DNA of 64,000 nucleotides from Neocallimastix lanati (nom. inval.) (GCA_016946835.1 JACVTC010000075.1:468501-532500), one strand, 5' to 3'; shown: positions 1 through 12,659, counted from the stretch's first letter. The notes: generated by a model not told the origin, from the letters alone. Translations and numbers: made by a program.

Positions 1-521
1 GAGGTTACAATAAATCATTTTATTATTAAATAATTTACAGAATCTTTTAAATTATTATTAATTAAATGAATTTTTTTTTTTTAATTTATTTTACTAACAT
101 TTATGGTGTATCATTCATTCCATTTCATTGGTCAAAATCTTATAATTAAATTATTCAGCCAATGACTGTCATTTCAATAGTCTAAAAAAAAAAATTTTAT
201 TGATTCTATAAATATAAAAAAAAAAAAACAAAAAAACTATTATATTTAATTATTTTATTATTATTCTCTATATTTAACTATTTTATTATCATTATATTTA
301 ATATATATTAATATATATATTTAATATATATATATATATATTAATATATAATTATATATCTTATTGTATATATAACATATATATGTCGTATTTAATTATA
401 TTAATCTCTATAGATTTAAATATATTAATAGTTATTTCATTATTACATTTATTTTATATTTTGTAATAATTTTTATATTTACATAATTCTATTAATTTTA
501 TTTATATTGTTATTCTAGTTT

Positions 522-671
522 TATTATATATTATATATATATATAAATGTAAAAATTCACATATATTTGTTTACATAGTTCTATATAATTATTTATTATT
601 ATATATTATATATATATATAAATGTAAAAATTCACATATATTTGTTTACATAGTTCTATATAATTATTTAT
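522..671. repeat. 75-bp tandem duplication
   Basis: A segment containing TGTAAAAATTCACATATA and GTTTACATAGTTCTATA occurs twice in direct orientation. The marker TGTAAAAATTCAC starts at 548 and again at 623, a period of 75 bp. The copies are nearly identical, so the duplication is recent. Confidence 0.8.
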
Positions 672-1842
672 AATATATATATGGAATATTATATAATTTT
701 ATTTAATTATTTAAAATATATATATATAGAATATTATATCATTCTATATAATTATTTATACTATATGGAATATTATATAATTCTATATAATTATTTATAC
801 TATATATAGAGTATTGGATAGTTCAATATTGGATAGTTTTATATAATTTTTTATAATATATATAGAATTATATGGTTTTATATAATTAGTTCTATCTATT
901 TAGTTATAATTTATATATATATAGAATATAGAATATTGGATAGTTTTATATAATTAGTTCTATATATGATAAATCATATATAATATAGATAGAATAATCA
1001 ATTTTAATGCTATCGTTTAAAGAGTATTCTAATTTTTAATCATCATCATCTCCAATTTTAATTAATATTTCTTTAAAAAAAAAAAAAGAGGGATTGATGT
1101 GGTAGGCAGACTTCCTCTTGTAATTTTTTTTTTTTGGTTATTTTGGTTATTTTGTTAAATTAAAATAGTATAAAATTATTTATTTTTGGTTATTCCATAC
1201 TCATGAATTTGTTACCAGTTAAAAAGTAAAAAATAAAAAGAAAAAAATAAAAAAGCGGGAGATTTAACGTTCTTTTTCTCTTCTCTCTTTTTTTCTTTTC
1301 TTTTCTTTTTATGTTATGTATTAATAAATTTTTTTTTTTTTTATACAGTGAATAAATTTAATTTAATTTAATTTAATGACAACTAAAAAAAAAAAAAAAA
1401 TTTTTTTTTAAATGGAAAAAAATAAATTAATTATAGAAATAAAGTTAACAAAAGAGGAATAAAAATATTCCAAAGAAGAAGGGAAAAACTTTTTTTTATT
1501 TTTTAAATTTTTATTTTATTATTTTTTAAATTTTTATTAATTATTTGATTTTAAAATGATTTGCTTTAATTTTAAGATTGCATTTAAACACTTTTATTTG
1601 AGAATTGAAAAAAAGTTAGAATAGGATAAAAAAAAAGTTAAAAAAAAAAAAACTTAAAATGTGACAGCGTATTTTAGAGTTGAAAAAAGTTTGAATAGGA
1701 TTTAAATAAAAAAAAGTTAAAAAAATTAAAAAAAATAAAAAAAATAAAATAAAATTAGATCAAAAGTAATATCTAAAAATCTTTAAAAAAAAAAAAATAC
1801 TTAAAAAAAAGACTAATTGAAGAATAAGTATTCAAATGTGTG

Positions 1843-1844
1843 AA

Positions 1845-1914
<70 letters not shown>
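1843..1914. repeat. (AAAT)n microsatellite
   Basis: About 18 uninterrupted tetranucleotide repeats of AAAT/ATAA. Confidence 0.9.
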
Positions 1915-1917
<3 letters not shown>

Positions 1918-2731
1918 AATTAATAAATAAGTGAATTAATGACAATTTAAATAAATTCTCAATAATAAAAGAAATTAGTTTTCGGAATTTTTATTTTATT
2001 AAGTATTACCTATTTAAGTATAATTTATAATTAAATTATACATATATAGTTAATATAAAATAACCAAAAAAAAATTAATTAATAATAATAATATTATTAT
2101 TATTAGTAAATTCTATTTAATTATTTAATTTATTATTCATTTATTCATTTATTCACTTATTTATTCTGTAAAAATTAAAACTATAATTATTATATATATT
2201 ATTGTATTATTATAAATTTGACAATTGTTAATCCATATTCTTTTAATATAATTGCGTATCAATAAATAAATAAAATCGTAATGTATTTCAAAAAATGTGG
2301 CGTTTAATAAAATAAATAAATAAAATAATTATAATAATAATAATAATAAATAAAATAATTTAATGGAAAAAATAAATGTGTTAATAATTAATAAGATCTT
2401 AAATATTTTTGACATTAAATAAAGTATTTTCATAGCGCCTTTTATATTTGTTATATTAAAAAAAAAAAGAAAAAAAACAGATTAATTAATATTTATTTAA
2501 TATATTAAAGAATTAAAACATTAAAAAAAAAAAAAAAGAGAATTGACCATATAAAAATATTTAATTATCTGCATAGTAGTAATTAAATATCAGTTGAATC
2601 AATACTACAATGTTGTGGTGTTAAATTAAAAATTTTAAAAGCTACAATAGACAAACTTTAACAAATTACACCACTTCCAATAATTAATTAATGAATATAT
2701 GAAAAATAATGATGATTTCAGAATGTTTCAG

Positions 2732-3715
2732 TGTTACATTTCACTAAGTGGCGCATTGCTATAGTCAAATGAATAAATAAAAAATAATTCTTTTTTTTTT
2801 TTTTTTTTTTTAATGCTATGAACTTTTTATTGAAGAAAACTATTGTTAATAATAATAATAAAAAAAAAAAAAAAAGGAAGAAAAAAAAAAAATAATTGTA
2901 TATATATATATATATTTTATACAAGAAAGGGAACATACTTTTATTGTTTAAAAAATAAAAAAATAAATGAATAAATGAATAAAAAATAAAATATAAATAA
3001 TTTCAACTAAAACATAAAAAAAGTCTTATTTTATAAAATAAGAAATTTTATTTAATTATTATTTTAATATTGTCTTAATAATAGTTTTTAAATAATTATT
3101 AATTCTAGCTAAAAACTTATATTTTTTAACAATAAAATAATAATTAACTATACAAAAATATTCATAAAAACAATATATATACATACATATATATATTTTA
3201 TTTTATGTTTGTTTTAATACTATTAAAATAACGAATTAATAATATTTAATTATAAAAATATTCTTTAATACTTTTTTAAAAATTATTTTGTAATATTTTG
3301 TTAAGAGTCAGGAATTTATAGTTTTATAATTATGTCAAATATATTAATATATTTTATGCAAAAGAGAATATGAAGTAAAAAAAAAAAAAAAAGATTTTTT
3401 TTATATAATTAGTATAAAGAATTAGTTTAAGTAAATTTCCTTTAATATTTTATTTTTTTTTTTATTTTATTTTGCCTATTACCCTACCCCCTTAAAATCA
3501 AATATTTCTAAAAGGATTTTTATAGATTTGAATTGTCTCATCATTAAAATAGTATTGATAAAAAAAGTTTAATAATTATAGCTTTTATCAATAATGCTAT
3601 TATTTAAAATTTAAAGAAGAAGAATCTTTATAAAAAAAAAAAAAAAAAAAAAACTAAAAAGAACTTGACGAAATTAACGTTTTTTAATTAAATATTATAA
3701 AAATATGGAAGCATG

Positions 3716-3748
<33 letters not shown>

Positions 3749-4397
3749 AAAAAAAAAGTAATAAAGATAATTTTTAATTATGTTGAATTATTGTTTTGTT
3801 AATTTTTTTTTTTATATTAGATGATTTTAAATATTAAAATAATTGATTAAATAAAAGATAATTAAAAAAAAAAATTAATAGATAGGACCAAATGAAAAAT
3901 GATCATTAAAATATCAGTTGTAAAAATTTTTTAATATATCAATAATTAAAATTTATTCCTAAAAAAAAAAAAAAAAAAAAAATTAATTATTGAAAAATTT
4001 TAATTATCATTGAATTAGGTTAGCTTAAAAATCTTAAAAAATATATATATATATGTATATATATTTAAAATTAGCTATTATTACCTAATTATTATAATAT
4101 TATTTATAGAGAGTTAAATTATTTTATTATTTTCAAATATAAAATTCATAATTTGAATTAATAATTATTTAAAAACCAGTATTAAGACAATATTAAAATA
4201 AAAATAAAAAAAAAGTTCAAAAATACAATATGCTGTAGTAGACTTATTTAGTGTTTTAATCTTTTATTTATTTATTTGTAATTTGTTATTTGTTATTTGA
4301 TTTCTTATTTTATTTATTTATTATTATTATTTTTTTTTCTTGTTTATTTTTTATTCATTTATTCATGTCAATAATGCCACTTGGCCGAGTGTAACAT
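2732..4397. mobile_element. Putative foldback/MITE-like element with long imperfect inverted repeats
   Basis: The left end (2732-2790) contains TGTTACA, AAGTGGC, ATTG and GAATAAAT in order. The reverse complement of 4341-4397 contains the same words in the same order (TGTTACACTCGGCCAAGTGG and following). A second, cleaner pair lies inside: 3055-3105 and the reverse complement of 4155-4202 share TTTTAATATTGTCTTAATA and TTTTTAAATAATTATTAATT. A central hairpin (AATAGTATTGATAAAA near 3547, with its complement near 3583-3605) sits between the arms. No transposase frame is visible, so this would be non-autonomous. The terminal boundary and target duplication are not resolved. Confidence 0.55.
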
Positions 4398-4525
4398 TTT
4401 ACTACCTCTAAGATTATTTAAACTAACCTAATTTAATAAGAATTAAAATACTTTGAGGCTTTACTTTTTTTTTTTTTTTTTTTTGGAATAGATTTTAATT
4501 ATTAATAAATCATCAAAATTATTTA

Positions 4526-4565
<40 letters not shown>

Positions 4566-5854
4566 TAATTATTATTTAAATATTATTTATTTATTTAAAT
4601 AGATATCTATACAAGATATTAGTTTTATGATAATTTTTTTTTATCAATTAAAAAAATTTATTTAATTATGAATATTTATGTTTATTTATTTATATAGTTG
4701 TTTTATGTTTTCTATCATAAATAATATTAAAATTTACTTAATTGTTTTTTATATTTTATCATACATACATCTTTTTTTTTTTGATTACATTGTTGACGGA
4801 CTAATCAAATCACCATTATCTCCTTTGACGAAGGTTTTAGGAAAGGAGGATAGCGACAATGATTCAATCAATGTGAAAATGGTTGGATATCTCAAGCCAT
4901 AGGATAAAACTTGAGGATCAAATAGGGTTCTTGTTTTTTGGGACAGAAAATTTTTTGTTTTCTTGTTCAACGCCCCCACCCCCTGAAAAACACAAAAATG
5001 CAAAAAAAATGTTTGGTTATACTACAACCTAGAATGTTTATGTTTATGTTTCTGTTTGTTCTCAGGCCGGTTTCTTTTACCTACAAATTGGTTATGTTAT
5101 GTGTCCATTTCGACACAGCTAAGCTAAGTGGGAAAATTCTTAAAAATCATTAAAAGGGGGCTTCTTTTAAATTATTAATAATCTGCCTGGTCTCTTGATG
5201 ACACAAATATCGATCAGGGAACCATTATTATGTGTGACGCATATAATCCATCTTCAATCATCATGTATGTTAGGTTAAAAAAACTAACAGAGTTTATTGT
5301 CACCTCATTTAAAAATTCAGGTAAATGTCTTGGAATTATGAATTCAAATACGAAATGAATTTGAGTTTGACCTTGACTGTTTGCGACAATGCCTAAAATG
5401 ATCAAAAGTGGGTGAGAGATTTCACACGGTATTTCCAAGTAGTAAATAATAAATAATACTATCAATGTTAATGCTTTACTAAATGACTATGTCACGGACA
5501 TAATCATTAATTGCTATATCATACTAGTAGATATATATAATCATTAATTACTATGTAATACTAGTTAGTATATATAATCATATAATGCTTAATGCTTTAT
5601 AAAATACTATATCATATATATCAACTATGGATACAATATTTTCTACATAAGAATACATATAACTAATATTAGTATTACAAATTACAAAAAAGCATAAAAA
5701 CGGGAACAATAGATGTGTTATAATTATCAAAGTAATAAATATAATTTATTACTAATACATTTAACTATTATATATGTTACATATAAATTATATATATAAT
5801 AATAAAATTAATAACATAATATCAATACTTTGAGTCTAATACATATAATCATAA
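4398..5854. other. Intergenic; unassigned lower-AT stretch 4790-5470
   Basis: About 680 bp (4790-5470) has clearly higher GC and lacks the homopolymers around it, as expected for former coding or transposon DNA. Open frames of 70-83 codons exist on both strands here (plus 4678-4902 and 4938-5153; minus 4785-5003 and 5214-5465). None shows a domain I recognise and they conflict with each other. 5470-5850 is AT-rich with short imperfect repeats (ATAATCATTAAT, ACTAGTAG). Confidence 0.5.
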
Positions 5855-6560
<706 letters not shown>

Positions 6561-6871
6561 TAATTAATTAATTAATTAATTAAATAAATGAAATTTTTAG
6601 TAAAATACTAAAATAAAAAAATAAAAAAAAAAAAATAAAGCACATATATTTTTAAAAAAGAAATCTTATAAAGTTATTAATTAATATAACGTTTATAGTA
6701 TAAGTTATGACCTAGCATTGTATCAAAAATGGTTCAAAGTTTATTATATTATTTTATTTAATAAATGAAGATGATAATTCATTATAAAAAAAAAATAATA
6801 ATAATTTATAAACTATTTAAAAGTTAACAATATTACTAATTTTCTTTTAATGGTATTTTTAATTAAATATA

Positions 6872-6905
<34 letters not shown>

Positions 6906-7088
6906 AATTATAAAAAAAAAAAATTAAATTTAGTATTATTATTATTAAAACATGAATTTGTTATTAATAAATAACAATATAAAAGATTGGAATAAAATAT
7001 GAAAATTTCTTATATTATGTATATATATATATATATATATATTATTTAAGAATTTTTTTTATTAAAATTATATTAAATAACAAATATT
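6561..7088. other. AT-rich 3' flank of the B-box/SPRY gene, duplicated at 10680-11139
   Basis: No gene. Landmarks such as GTTTATAGTATAAGTTATGA, CCTAGCATT and AATGGTTCAAAGTTTATTAT occur here and again at 10780-10850 in the same order. The satellite, this flank and the following gene were therefore duplicated as one block. Confidence 0.8.
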
Positions 7089-8333
7089 TCATATAGGTGT
7101 AATATAATATTCAAGAACTTCAATGTAGTTTGAAATATTTTGAATGGATGCCATAATATATATATCATCCAAATCAAAATCAACGGAATATACATATTGG
7201 TCATTTACATATCCTTTAAGTGTCTTATTTCCTTTTTTAGTACATATTTCTAATTTAATTATATATATATCATTGTTTTTTAATTTAAATCTATATACTC
7301 TACTACCTGAATTCCATATTCCTCTATTAGTAAAAGATATTATATCTTTAAGTCTTAACGAATAGAAGTCTCCATTTAATTCTTTACCTATTCCTACTTC
7401 AAAATTTCCATATTGTTGTAATCCTATTTTAAATTTTATATTATATATAAGATTATCTTCTAATTTATTTTTTGATCGTAGTATTATTCTAGTTCCATTT
7501 TGTGCTATTTTTGTTCCTCTAGTATTATTATTAGTTAATTGATAACAAAAGCCATATGTATTATAGGTTTTATCACACCATTCAAATATACTCTGCGTAC
7601 TAAATAAATTTTTTAATTTTTTTAAAAAATTTTCATTTGTATAATTAATCATTATAGAAGACTGTTCTTTTATATAATTATCTAAATTAACATCAATCGC
7701 TTTTAAATCATTGTTAATTTCTTCATCATTTTCTTCTTTTTCATAATTTTCTTCTTTTTCATAATTTTCTTCTTCTTCATAATTTTCTTCTTCTTCATAA
7801 TTTTCTTCTTCTTCATTTTCTTTTTCTTTTTCATTAGCATTATAAATATTAAGACATAATTCTGCTAACTTACTTAAATCTAAGTCTTGAACCGAGATAT
7901 TATTTTCAGCCATGAATTCTTTATATCTTTTTAAAGTTGAAAAATCTCTTTTATACTTACTAATTAACTTATTATATTTTTCATGTAAATCATCCATAAA
8001 AATATTAGCCTTTTTATCTAATTCTTTAATAATATCAATTTTCAATTTTATTATTTTTTCTCTTTGATTTAATTCATGTTTTTCAAAAATTTCTAATAGT
8101 CTTTGTTCTTCCATATAATATTCGTTATAATCATCATTTTTAGTTTGAATTAAATTTTTCATTTCTTTTATTCTTATCATTTTATGCATAGAATGATTAT
8201 CAAAAAAGCATTCAGAACAAGCAAATTTATTATTTTCACTACATTTTTCATCAACACAAAATCCTATAATCTCTTTATTTTCGTGACCTTCAAATTTACA
8301 ATGAAGACATTTTAATTCAATAGAAGTATCCAT
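7089..8333 (-). CDS. B-box zinc-finger / coiled-coil / SPRY-like protein (TRIM-like)
   Basis: Open frame of 414 codons without breaks, ATG at 8333. N-terminal residues 9-50 form a zinc-binding pattern like a B-box: C9-x2-C12, H17, C26, C31, C39-x2-C42, H47 and H50. Residues 55-165 are charged and predicted coiled-coil. Residues about 169-205 are an acidic repeat of NYEEEE/NYEKEE hexapeptides. Residues 240-414 look like a beta-rich SPRY/PHR-type domain (GNFEVGIGKE, GIWNSGSRVYRF, LKGYVNDQYVYSVDFD). The B-box, coiled-coil, C-terminal beta-sandwich order is that of TRIM-family proteins, but no RING finger precedes it, so ubiquitin-ligase activity should not be assumed. No signal peptide, so probably intracellular. 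A truncated copy lies at 11140-11514. Function unknown; domain names are by pattern only. Confidence 0.75.
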   Translation of the reverse strand: MDTSIELKCLHCKFEGHENKEIIGFCVDEKCSENNKFACSECFFDNHSMHKMIRIKEMKNLIQTKNDDYNEYYMEEQRLLEIFEKHELNQREKIIKLKIDIIKELDKKANIFMDDLHEKYNKLISKYKRDFSTLKRYKEFMAENNISVQDLDLSKLAELCLNIYNANEKEKENEEEENYEEEENYEEEENYEKEENYEKEENDEEINNDLKAIDVNLDNYIKEQSSIMINYTNENFLKKLKNLFSTQSIFEWCDKTYNTYGFCYQLTNNNTRGTKIAQNGTRIILRSKNKLEDNLIYNIKFKIGLQQYGNFEVGIGKELNGDFYSLRLKDIISFTNRGIWNSGSRVYRFKLKNNDIYIIKLEICTKKGNKTLKGYVNDQYVYSVDFDLDDIYIMASIQNISNYIEVLEYYITPI

Positions 8334-8989
8334 TTATTTATTTATTTATTTATTTTTATTTTTTATTGTTTTTGTTTTTACTATTTCTGTGATTTCTTTT
8401 TATATGTATACTAAATTTTTTTTTTTTTTTAGGAAAGAAAAATAAAAAAAAAAAAAAAAATGCAGAATAAGATTATATAATTTAAAATAGTTATTGTTTC
8501 CGTTTAATTAATTCTTTCAATAAAATTTGAAAATTAATATGATTAGTTTAATTAAATATGTCCAAAACAAGTATTATATATAATTTTTTTTTTTGGATAT
8601 ATATTAATATTCAATTTTGGACATTAAATGATTTAAATAATTTAAAAAACCATAAATAATAATAAAATTTTATTTAGACAGAATTAATATAAATTTATTA
8701 TTTACAAAATATATTTTTTTTTATAAATTAATTATTATTTATATATTTTATAATATTATTAATATAAATATATTTTATAATATATTGACATACATTACAT
8801 AACATTCCCAGTTCATTAAGTATTATATATATATATATTTTATTACAAATAATGAAATAATAATAATAATTATATATATATTTTTTAACTATATATAGAT
8901 AATGAAATGTTGAATATTTTAATATTTTTTGTCTTTTCGAAAAAGTCATGTCTTTTATATAATTTATTAATTAAATTATTTTAAAATTA
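8334..8989. other. AT-rich intergenic DNA, no gene seen
   Basis: Upstream region of the B-box/SPRY gene. (TTTA)n directly precedes the ATG on the sense strand, followed by homopolymers. Open frames here have only low-complexity composition. Confidence 0.7.
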
Positions 8990-9606
8990 TTTAAGCTGTA
9001 TATAGGAGGTGAATTAATACCAGTTTTATCTAGTTCAATAAATGAATATAAAAGTTTTGTTTCTTCATCCATTGATTTTTTTATTTAAATTTTCACACTC
9101 AGTTTGATATTGTTCAAAAAGATTATTAAATTCATTGATATTCTTGAACATAATCATTATTATTAATTTTCAAAATTTTGATTTTTTGTTCTAAGATATT
9201 TAATGATGCTTGTCAAGATTGATAGTAGCGACTTTTCAATTTTTGCATTATTTGGTAGGCAGTTCTTCATCCACTAAGGTAATTTTGATTATTTTTTTAT
9301 TCAGGCTATTAATTATTATTGACTGGATCGCATTATTATCTTTTATTTGTTTTCGATCCAAAATTTTAATATCTGTTTGATTGTTAATAAAGGTATCTAA
9401 ATCATTGACGATTAAATGTCTTCAAAAATGGTTTATACCAATCAAGGAAATTTTCTTTTGACATTTCAAAATTTTTTTATACCAAAAACAGATTTTGATG
9501 TATTACCATAAGATTTATTAATTTTATTAATGATGCTATTTTTATTATTATTATTAGAATTAGGATTATCATCAATATCAAATAAGTCAGAATCGTTTGT
9601 AACATC
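8990..9606 (-). pseudogene. Degraded LTR-retrotransposon gag fragment
   Basis: Read on the minus strand, three short peptide stretches in different frames line up end to end: one with DLFDIDDNPNSNNN and ENFLDWYKPFLKTFN, then LDTFINNQTDIKILDRKQ with AIQSIINSLNKKI, then FKNINEFNNLFEQYQTEC and MDEETKLLYSFIELDKTGI. They are separated by several frameshifts and stops. The helical, charged composition and the place about 100 bp downstream (sense strand) of a tRNA-complementary primer site fit the gag of a Ty1/copia-type element. The sequence is not similar by eye to the gag at 53024-53539. No protease, integrase or reverse transcriptase follows, so only the 5' end is left. The family assignment is inference. 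Confidence 0.5.
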
Positions 9607-9702
9607 TTATATATATAAAATAAAATAAAAATTAAGTGTTATTTATTAAAATTTAATAATATCATAAAATGTTCTATATAAAAAAAAAATAAATCTTTCA
9701 GC

Positions 9703-9718
9703 AATGAGACTCTTAATC
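9703..9718 (-). other. Retrotransposon primer-binding site complementary to the tRNA-Lys(CUU) anticodon arm
   Basis: The plus strand at 9704-9719 reads ATGAGACTCTTAATCT, matching the anticodon stem-loop of eukaryotic tRNA-Lys(CUU) as I know it. The sense (minus) strand is therefore complementary to the tRNA. The sense sequence just before it ends in TTAACA, compatible with an LTR end. On the plus strand the LTR would begin TGTTAAGGAGTCAC at 9719; its far end is not found. A 23-nt segment (9702-9724) is repeated exactly at 53646-53668 beside another copia gag. Confidence 0.6.
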
Positions 9719-9739
9719 TGTTAAGGAGTCACTCAAAAT

Positions 9740-9980
9740 GTAGTGTAGACACATATAAAATTTATATTATTATATATATATTTATTTATTAATTATTATT
9801 TTATAATTTATAATAAAAAGGACTCAATTATTTAATATTATACATTAATTCAATATTTAATCTATTATATATATTATATCATTAATACATTTTATAATAT
9901 ATTAATATACATTACTTTAGAACTTTTTATCATAAATACTAAATATTAAATATTAAATATTAAGGTCTTTTTATCTGTTA

Positions 9981-10015
<35 letters not shown>

Positions 10016-10299
10016 TGAATAAATATCAATTTATTTATATTTTAATTTTTACTAATATTTTTTAACCCATACTAGTAGTTGGTTTATTGGAAATATTTGT
10101 TCAAAAATTAGATATTTCTTTGTAATTTAGACTTCGAAAATTTAATTATAAATAAATATATAAATCATAATATATATTTTTATATGATATTTCAATTTTT
10201 TTTATTGTTGTTTTTATTCATATTATCATTATAATTTCTTAAATTTTTTTTTTCTTTTGTAATAAATTTTTTAATCATTCATTTAAAATCAATATTTTA
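9740..10299. other. AT-rich intergenic DNA, no gene seen
   Basis: Possible remains of the LTR begin at 9719 but cannot be delimited. The rest is AT-rich with a long T run near 9986-10013. Confidence 0.6.
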
Positions 10300-10582
10300 T
10301 TTAAAAATAAAAATAAAAATAAAAATAAAAAAAAAAAATAAAAATAAAAATAAAAATAAAAATAAAAATAAAAATAAAAATAAAAATAAAAATAAAAATA
10401 AAAATAAAAATAAAAATAAAAATAAAAATAAAAATAAAAATAAAAATAAACCAAAGGAAATAAAAATCAAAATCAAAATCAAAATCAAAATCAAAATCAA
10501 AATCAAAATAAAAACAAAAATAAAAATAAAAATAAAAACAAACCAAAGGAAATAAAAATAAAAATACAAATATAAATACAAA

Positions 10583-10657
<75 letters not shown>

Positions 10658-10665
10658 AATTAATT
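10300..10665. repeat. Second copy of the compound (AAAAAT)n / CAAACCAAAGGAA satellite
   Basis: Same architecture as 5855-6560: (AAAAAT)n, two ACCAAAGGAA cassettes (about 10448 and 10538), a run of AAAATC variants between them (10464-10508), then (AAAT)n. It precedes a copied gene flank, so it marks the left part of the duplicated segment. Confidence 0.9.
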
Positions 10666-10955
10666 AATTAATTAATTAAATGAAATTTTTAGTAAAATAC
10701 TAAAATAAAAAAATAAAAAAAAAAAAATAAAGCACATATATTTTAAAAAGAAATCTTATAAAGTTTTTAATCTATATAACGTTTATAGTATAAGTTATGA
10801 CCTAGCATTATATTAAAAATGGTTCAAAGTTTATTATATTATTTTATTTAATAAATGATGATAATTCATTTTAAAAAAAAATAATAATTTATAAACTGTT
10901 TAAAAGTTAACAATATTACTAATTTTCTTTTAATGGTATTTTTAATTAAATATAC

Positions 10956-10986
<31 letters not shown>

Positions 10987-11139
10987 AAATTTAGTATTAT
11001 TATTATTAAAACATGAATTTATTATTTATAAATAACAATATAAAAGATTGGAATAAAGTATGAAAATTTCTTATATTATATATATATATATATTATTTAA
11101 GAATTTTTTTATTAAAAATTATATTAAATGACAAATATT

Positions 11140-11514
11140 TCATATAGGTGTAATATAATATTCAAGAACTTCAATGTAGTTTGAAATATTTTGAATGGAT
11201 GCCATAATATATATATATCACCCAAATTAAATTTAACAGAACATACACATTGATTATTAACATATCCTTTAAATATCTTATTTCCTGTTTTAATACATAT
11301 TTCTAATTCAATTATATCATTGTTTTTTAATTTATATCTAAGTCTTGAACTGAGATATTATTTTCAGCCATGAATTCTTTGTATCTTTTTAAAGTTGAAA
11401 AGTCTCTTTTATACTGACTAATTAATTTATTATATTTTTCATGTAAATCATCCATAAAAATATTAGACTTTTTATCTAATTCATTAATTATATCAATTTT
11501 CAATTTTATTATTT
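11140..11514 (-). pseudogene. Truncated copy of the B-box/SPRY-like gene
   Basis: From the stop codon (TCA on the plus strand at 11140) leftward in protein order, this matches the C-terminal part of the 7089-8333 gene. At about 11331-11341 it jumps to sequence equivalent to 7880 onward. This is an internal deletion of about 590 bp at a short shared word (TTTAAATCT/CTTAAATCTAAG). The match ends abruptly near 11514 against LINE sequence, so the B-box and most of the coiled coil are missing. A non-functional product of a segmental duplication. Confidence 0.85.
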
Positions 11515-12125
11515 ACTATAGGTTCTGTGTTCGGAACTGTGCTGTTAGTAAATGTGTATTGATGAGGATTAACAGTAGTAATTCTAACTGCACTCTTGGT
11601 AATGAAAGTGTTTTTGCTAAACTTCTCAAAAAAGTAACTCAAGAGAGCTACTGATGATCGGTATTATATTAGTATGATACAATCGTCAGAAACTCTACCA
11701 CATCTAATTGCAATAGTGGTATTATATTTATAACCAGTTCTTAATTTTAAGATCAGAAATATCATTAGCAAATGAGCAAACAGAAGATAAATGTACATGA
11801 GGAATCATAGCTTTATTATAGATAATATGATCGATGCAAGAAGATTTGGAACCTTTTAGAATAAGTAATATTACTGCCAGTAAGATTAGCATCAGTCCAG
11901 CTAGGGAAATTTTTTTATAATATACTTCTTTTAGTTTTATGAAGGGAGTACTAAAATCTCCTAAAAGAACAACGGCTAAATTTTCCTTATTATGACTATT
12001 TAACTATTTTTCCATTTCAGAGAAAGTATTTAAACAAGCTTCAGACTATCTATATTGAGGAAAATAGATATTGCCAATACAACATTTTTGATTCCAAAAT
12101 GAGTGATTAGATAATTATAGGTAAG
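11515..12125 (-). mobile_element. LINE fragment: AP-endonuclease end fused to the C-terminal zinc region (RT missing)
   Basis: In minus-strand order, an endonuclease-like part comes first, with FWNQKCCIGNIYFP, VVLLGDFSTPF (GDFN-type motif), DANLTGSNITYSK, a CIDHIIYNKA block and FANDISD (from SDH). It continues directly into LRTGYKYNTTIAI and CGRVSDDC, the C-terminal zinc-region entry seen intact in the LINE at 43069-43957. The whole reverse transcriptase between these is absent. Several frame breaks and stops. It abuts the B-box pseudogene without a visible poly(A). Confidence 0.75.
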
Positions 12126-12659
12126 TTTGTTCTTAATATTTTTTTATTTTTTTTTATTATTGTATATCATAACATTGAAGTTTAACTATTGTTGAGAATA
12201 ATAAATTAAAAAAATGAAGTAGGATAATTGTATTAAACTGGAAATATTTTAAAGTAAGAATTCATATAAAGTGAAAGATTAAAAATAATAAAATATTAAC
12301 ATAATAATAAGTAAAGTGGAAGAAATGAAAAATAAGTATTTGGTTCATTTATATGGAGAAGAAAATATTAAAAGAATAAATAAATAAATAAATAAAAAAT
12401 GAAGGATAACGAAACAGAGAGAAATTGAATAACATGAAAAAAGGAAAAAAAAGTTATACTTATCTGGTTCATACAAGAATCTAAATATATAAATATATAT
12501 ATATAAAAGGTAAAAATAAAAATAAAAATAAAGTATATATAAAAATATTAAAAAATTAAAGTATATATAATTAAATATATATATATATAAATATATAAAA
12601 AAATAATAATAAATAAAAGATATAAGAAATGATCAGTCTGTGGGAGTTTAGAAATTTAA
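12126..12659. other. AT-rich intergenic DNA, no gene seen
   Basis: Short AT repeats, (AAAT)n near 12379-12398 and AT-dinucleotide stretches. No coding signal. Confidence 0.7.

Larger units (their letters stand above)
1..2731. other. AT-rich intergenic DNA, no gene seen
   Basis: Almost pure A/T with many A and T homopolymers and short AT-dinucleotide stretches. No reading frame has normal amino-acid composition on either strand. Two internal repeats are listed separately. Confidence 0.75.
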
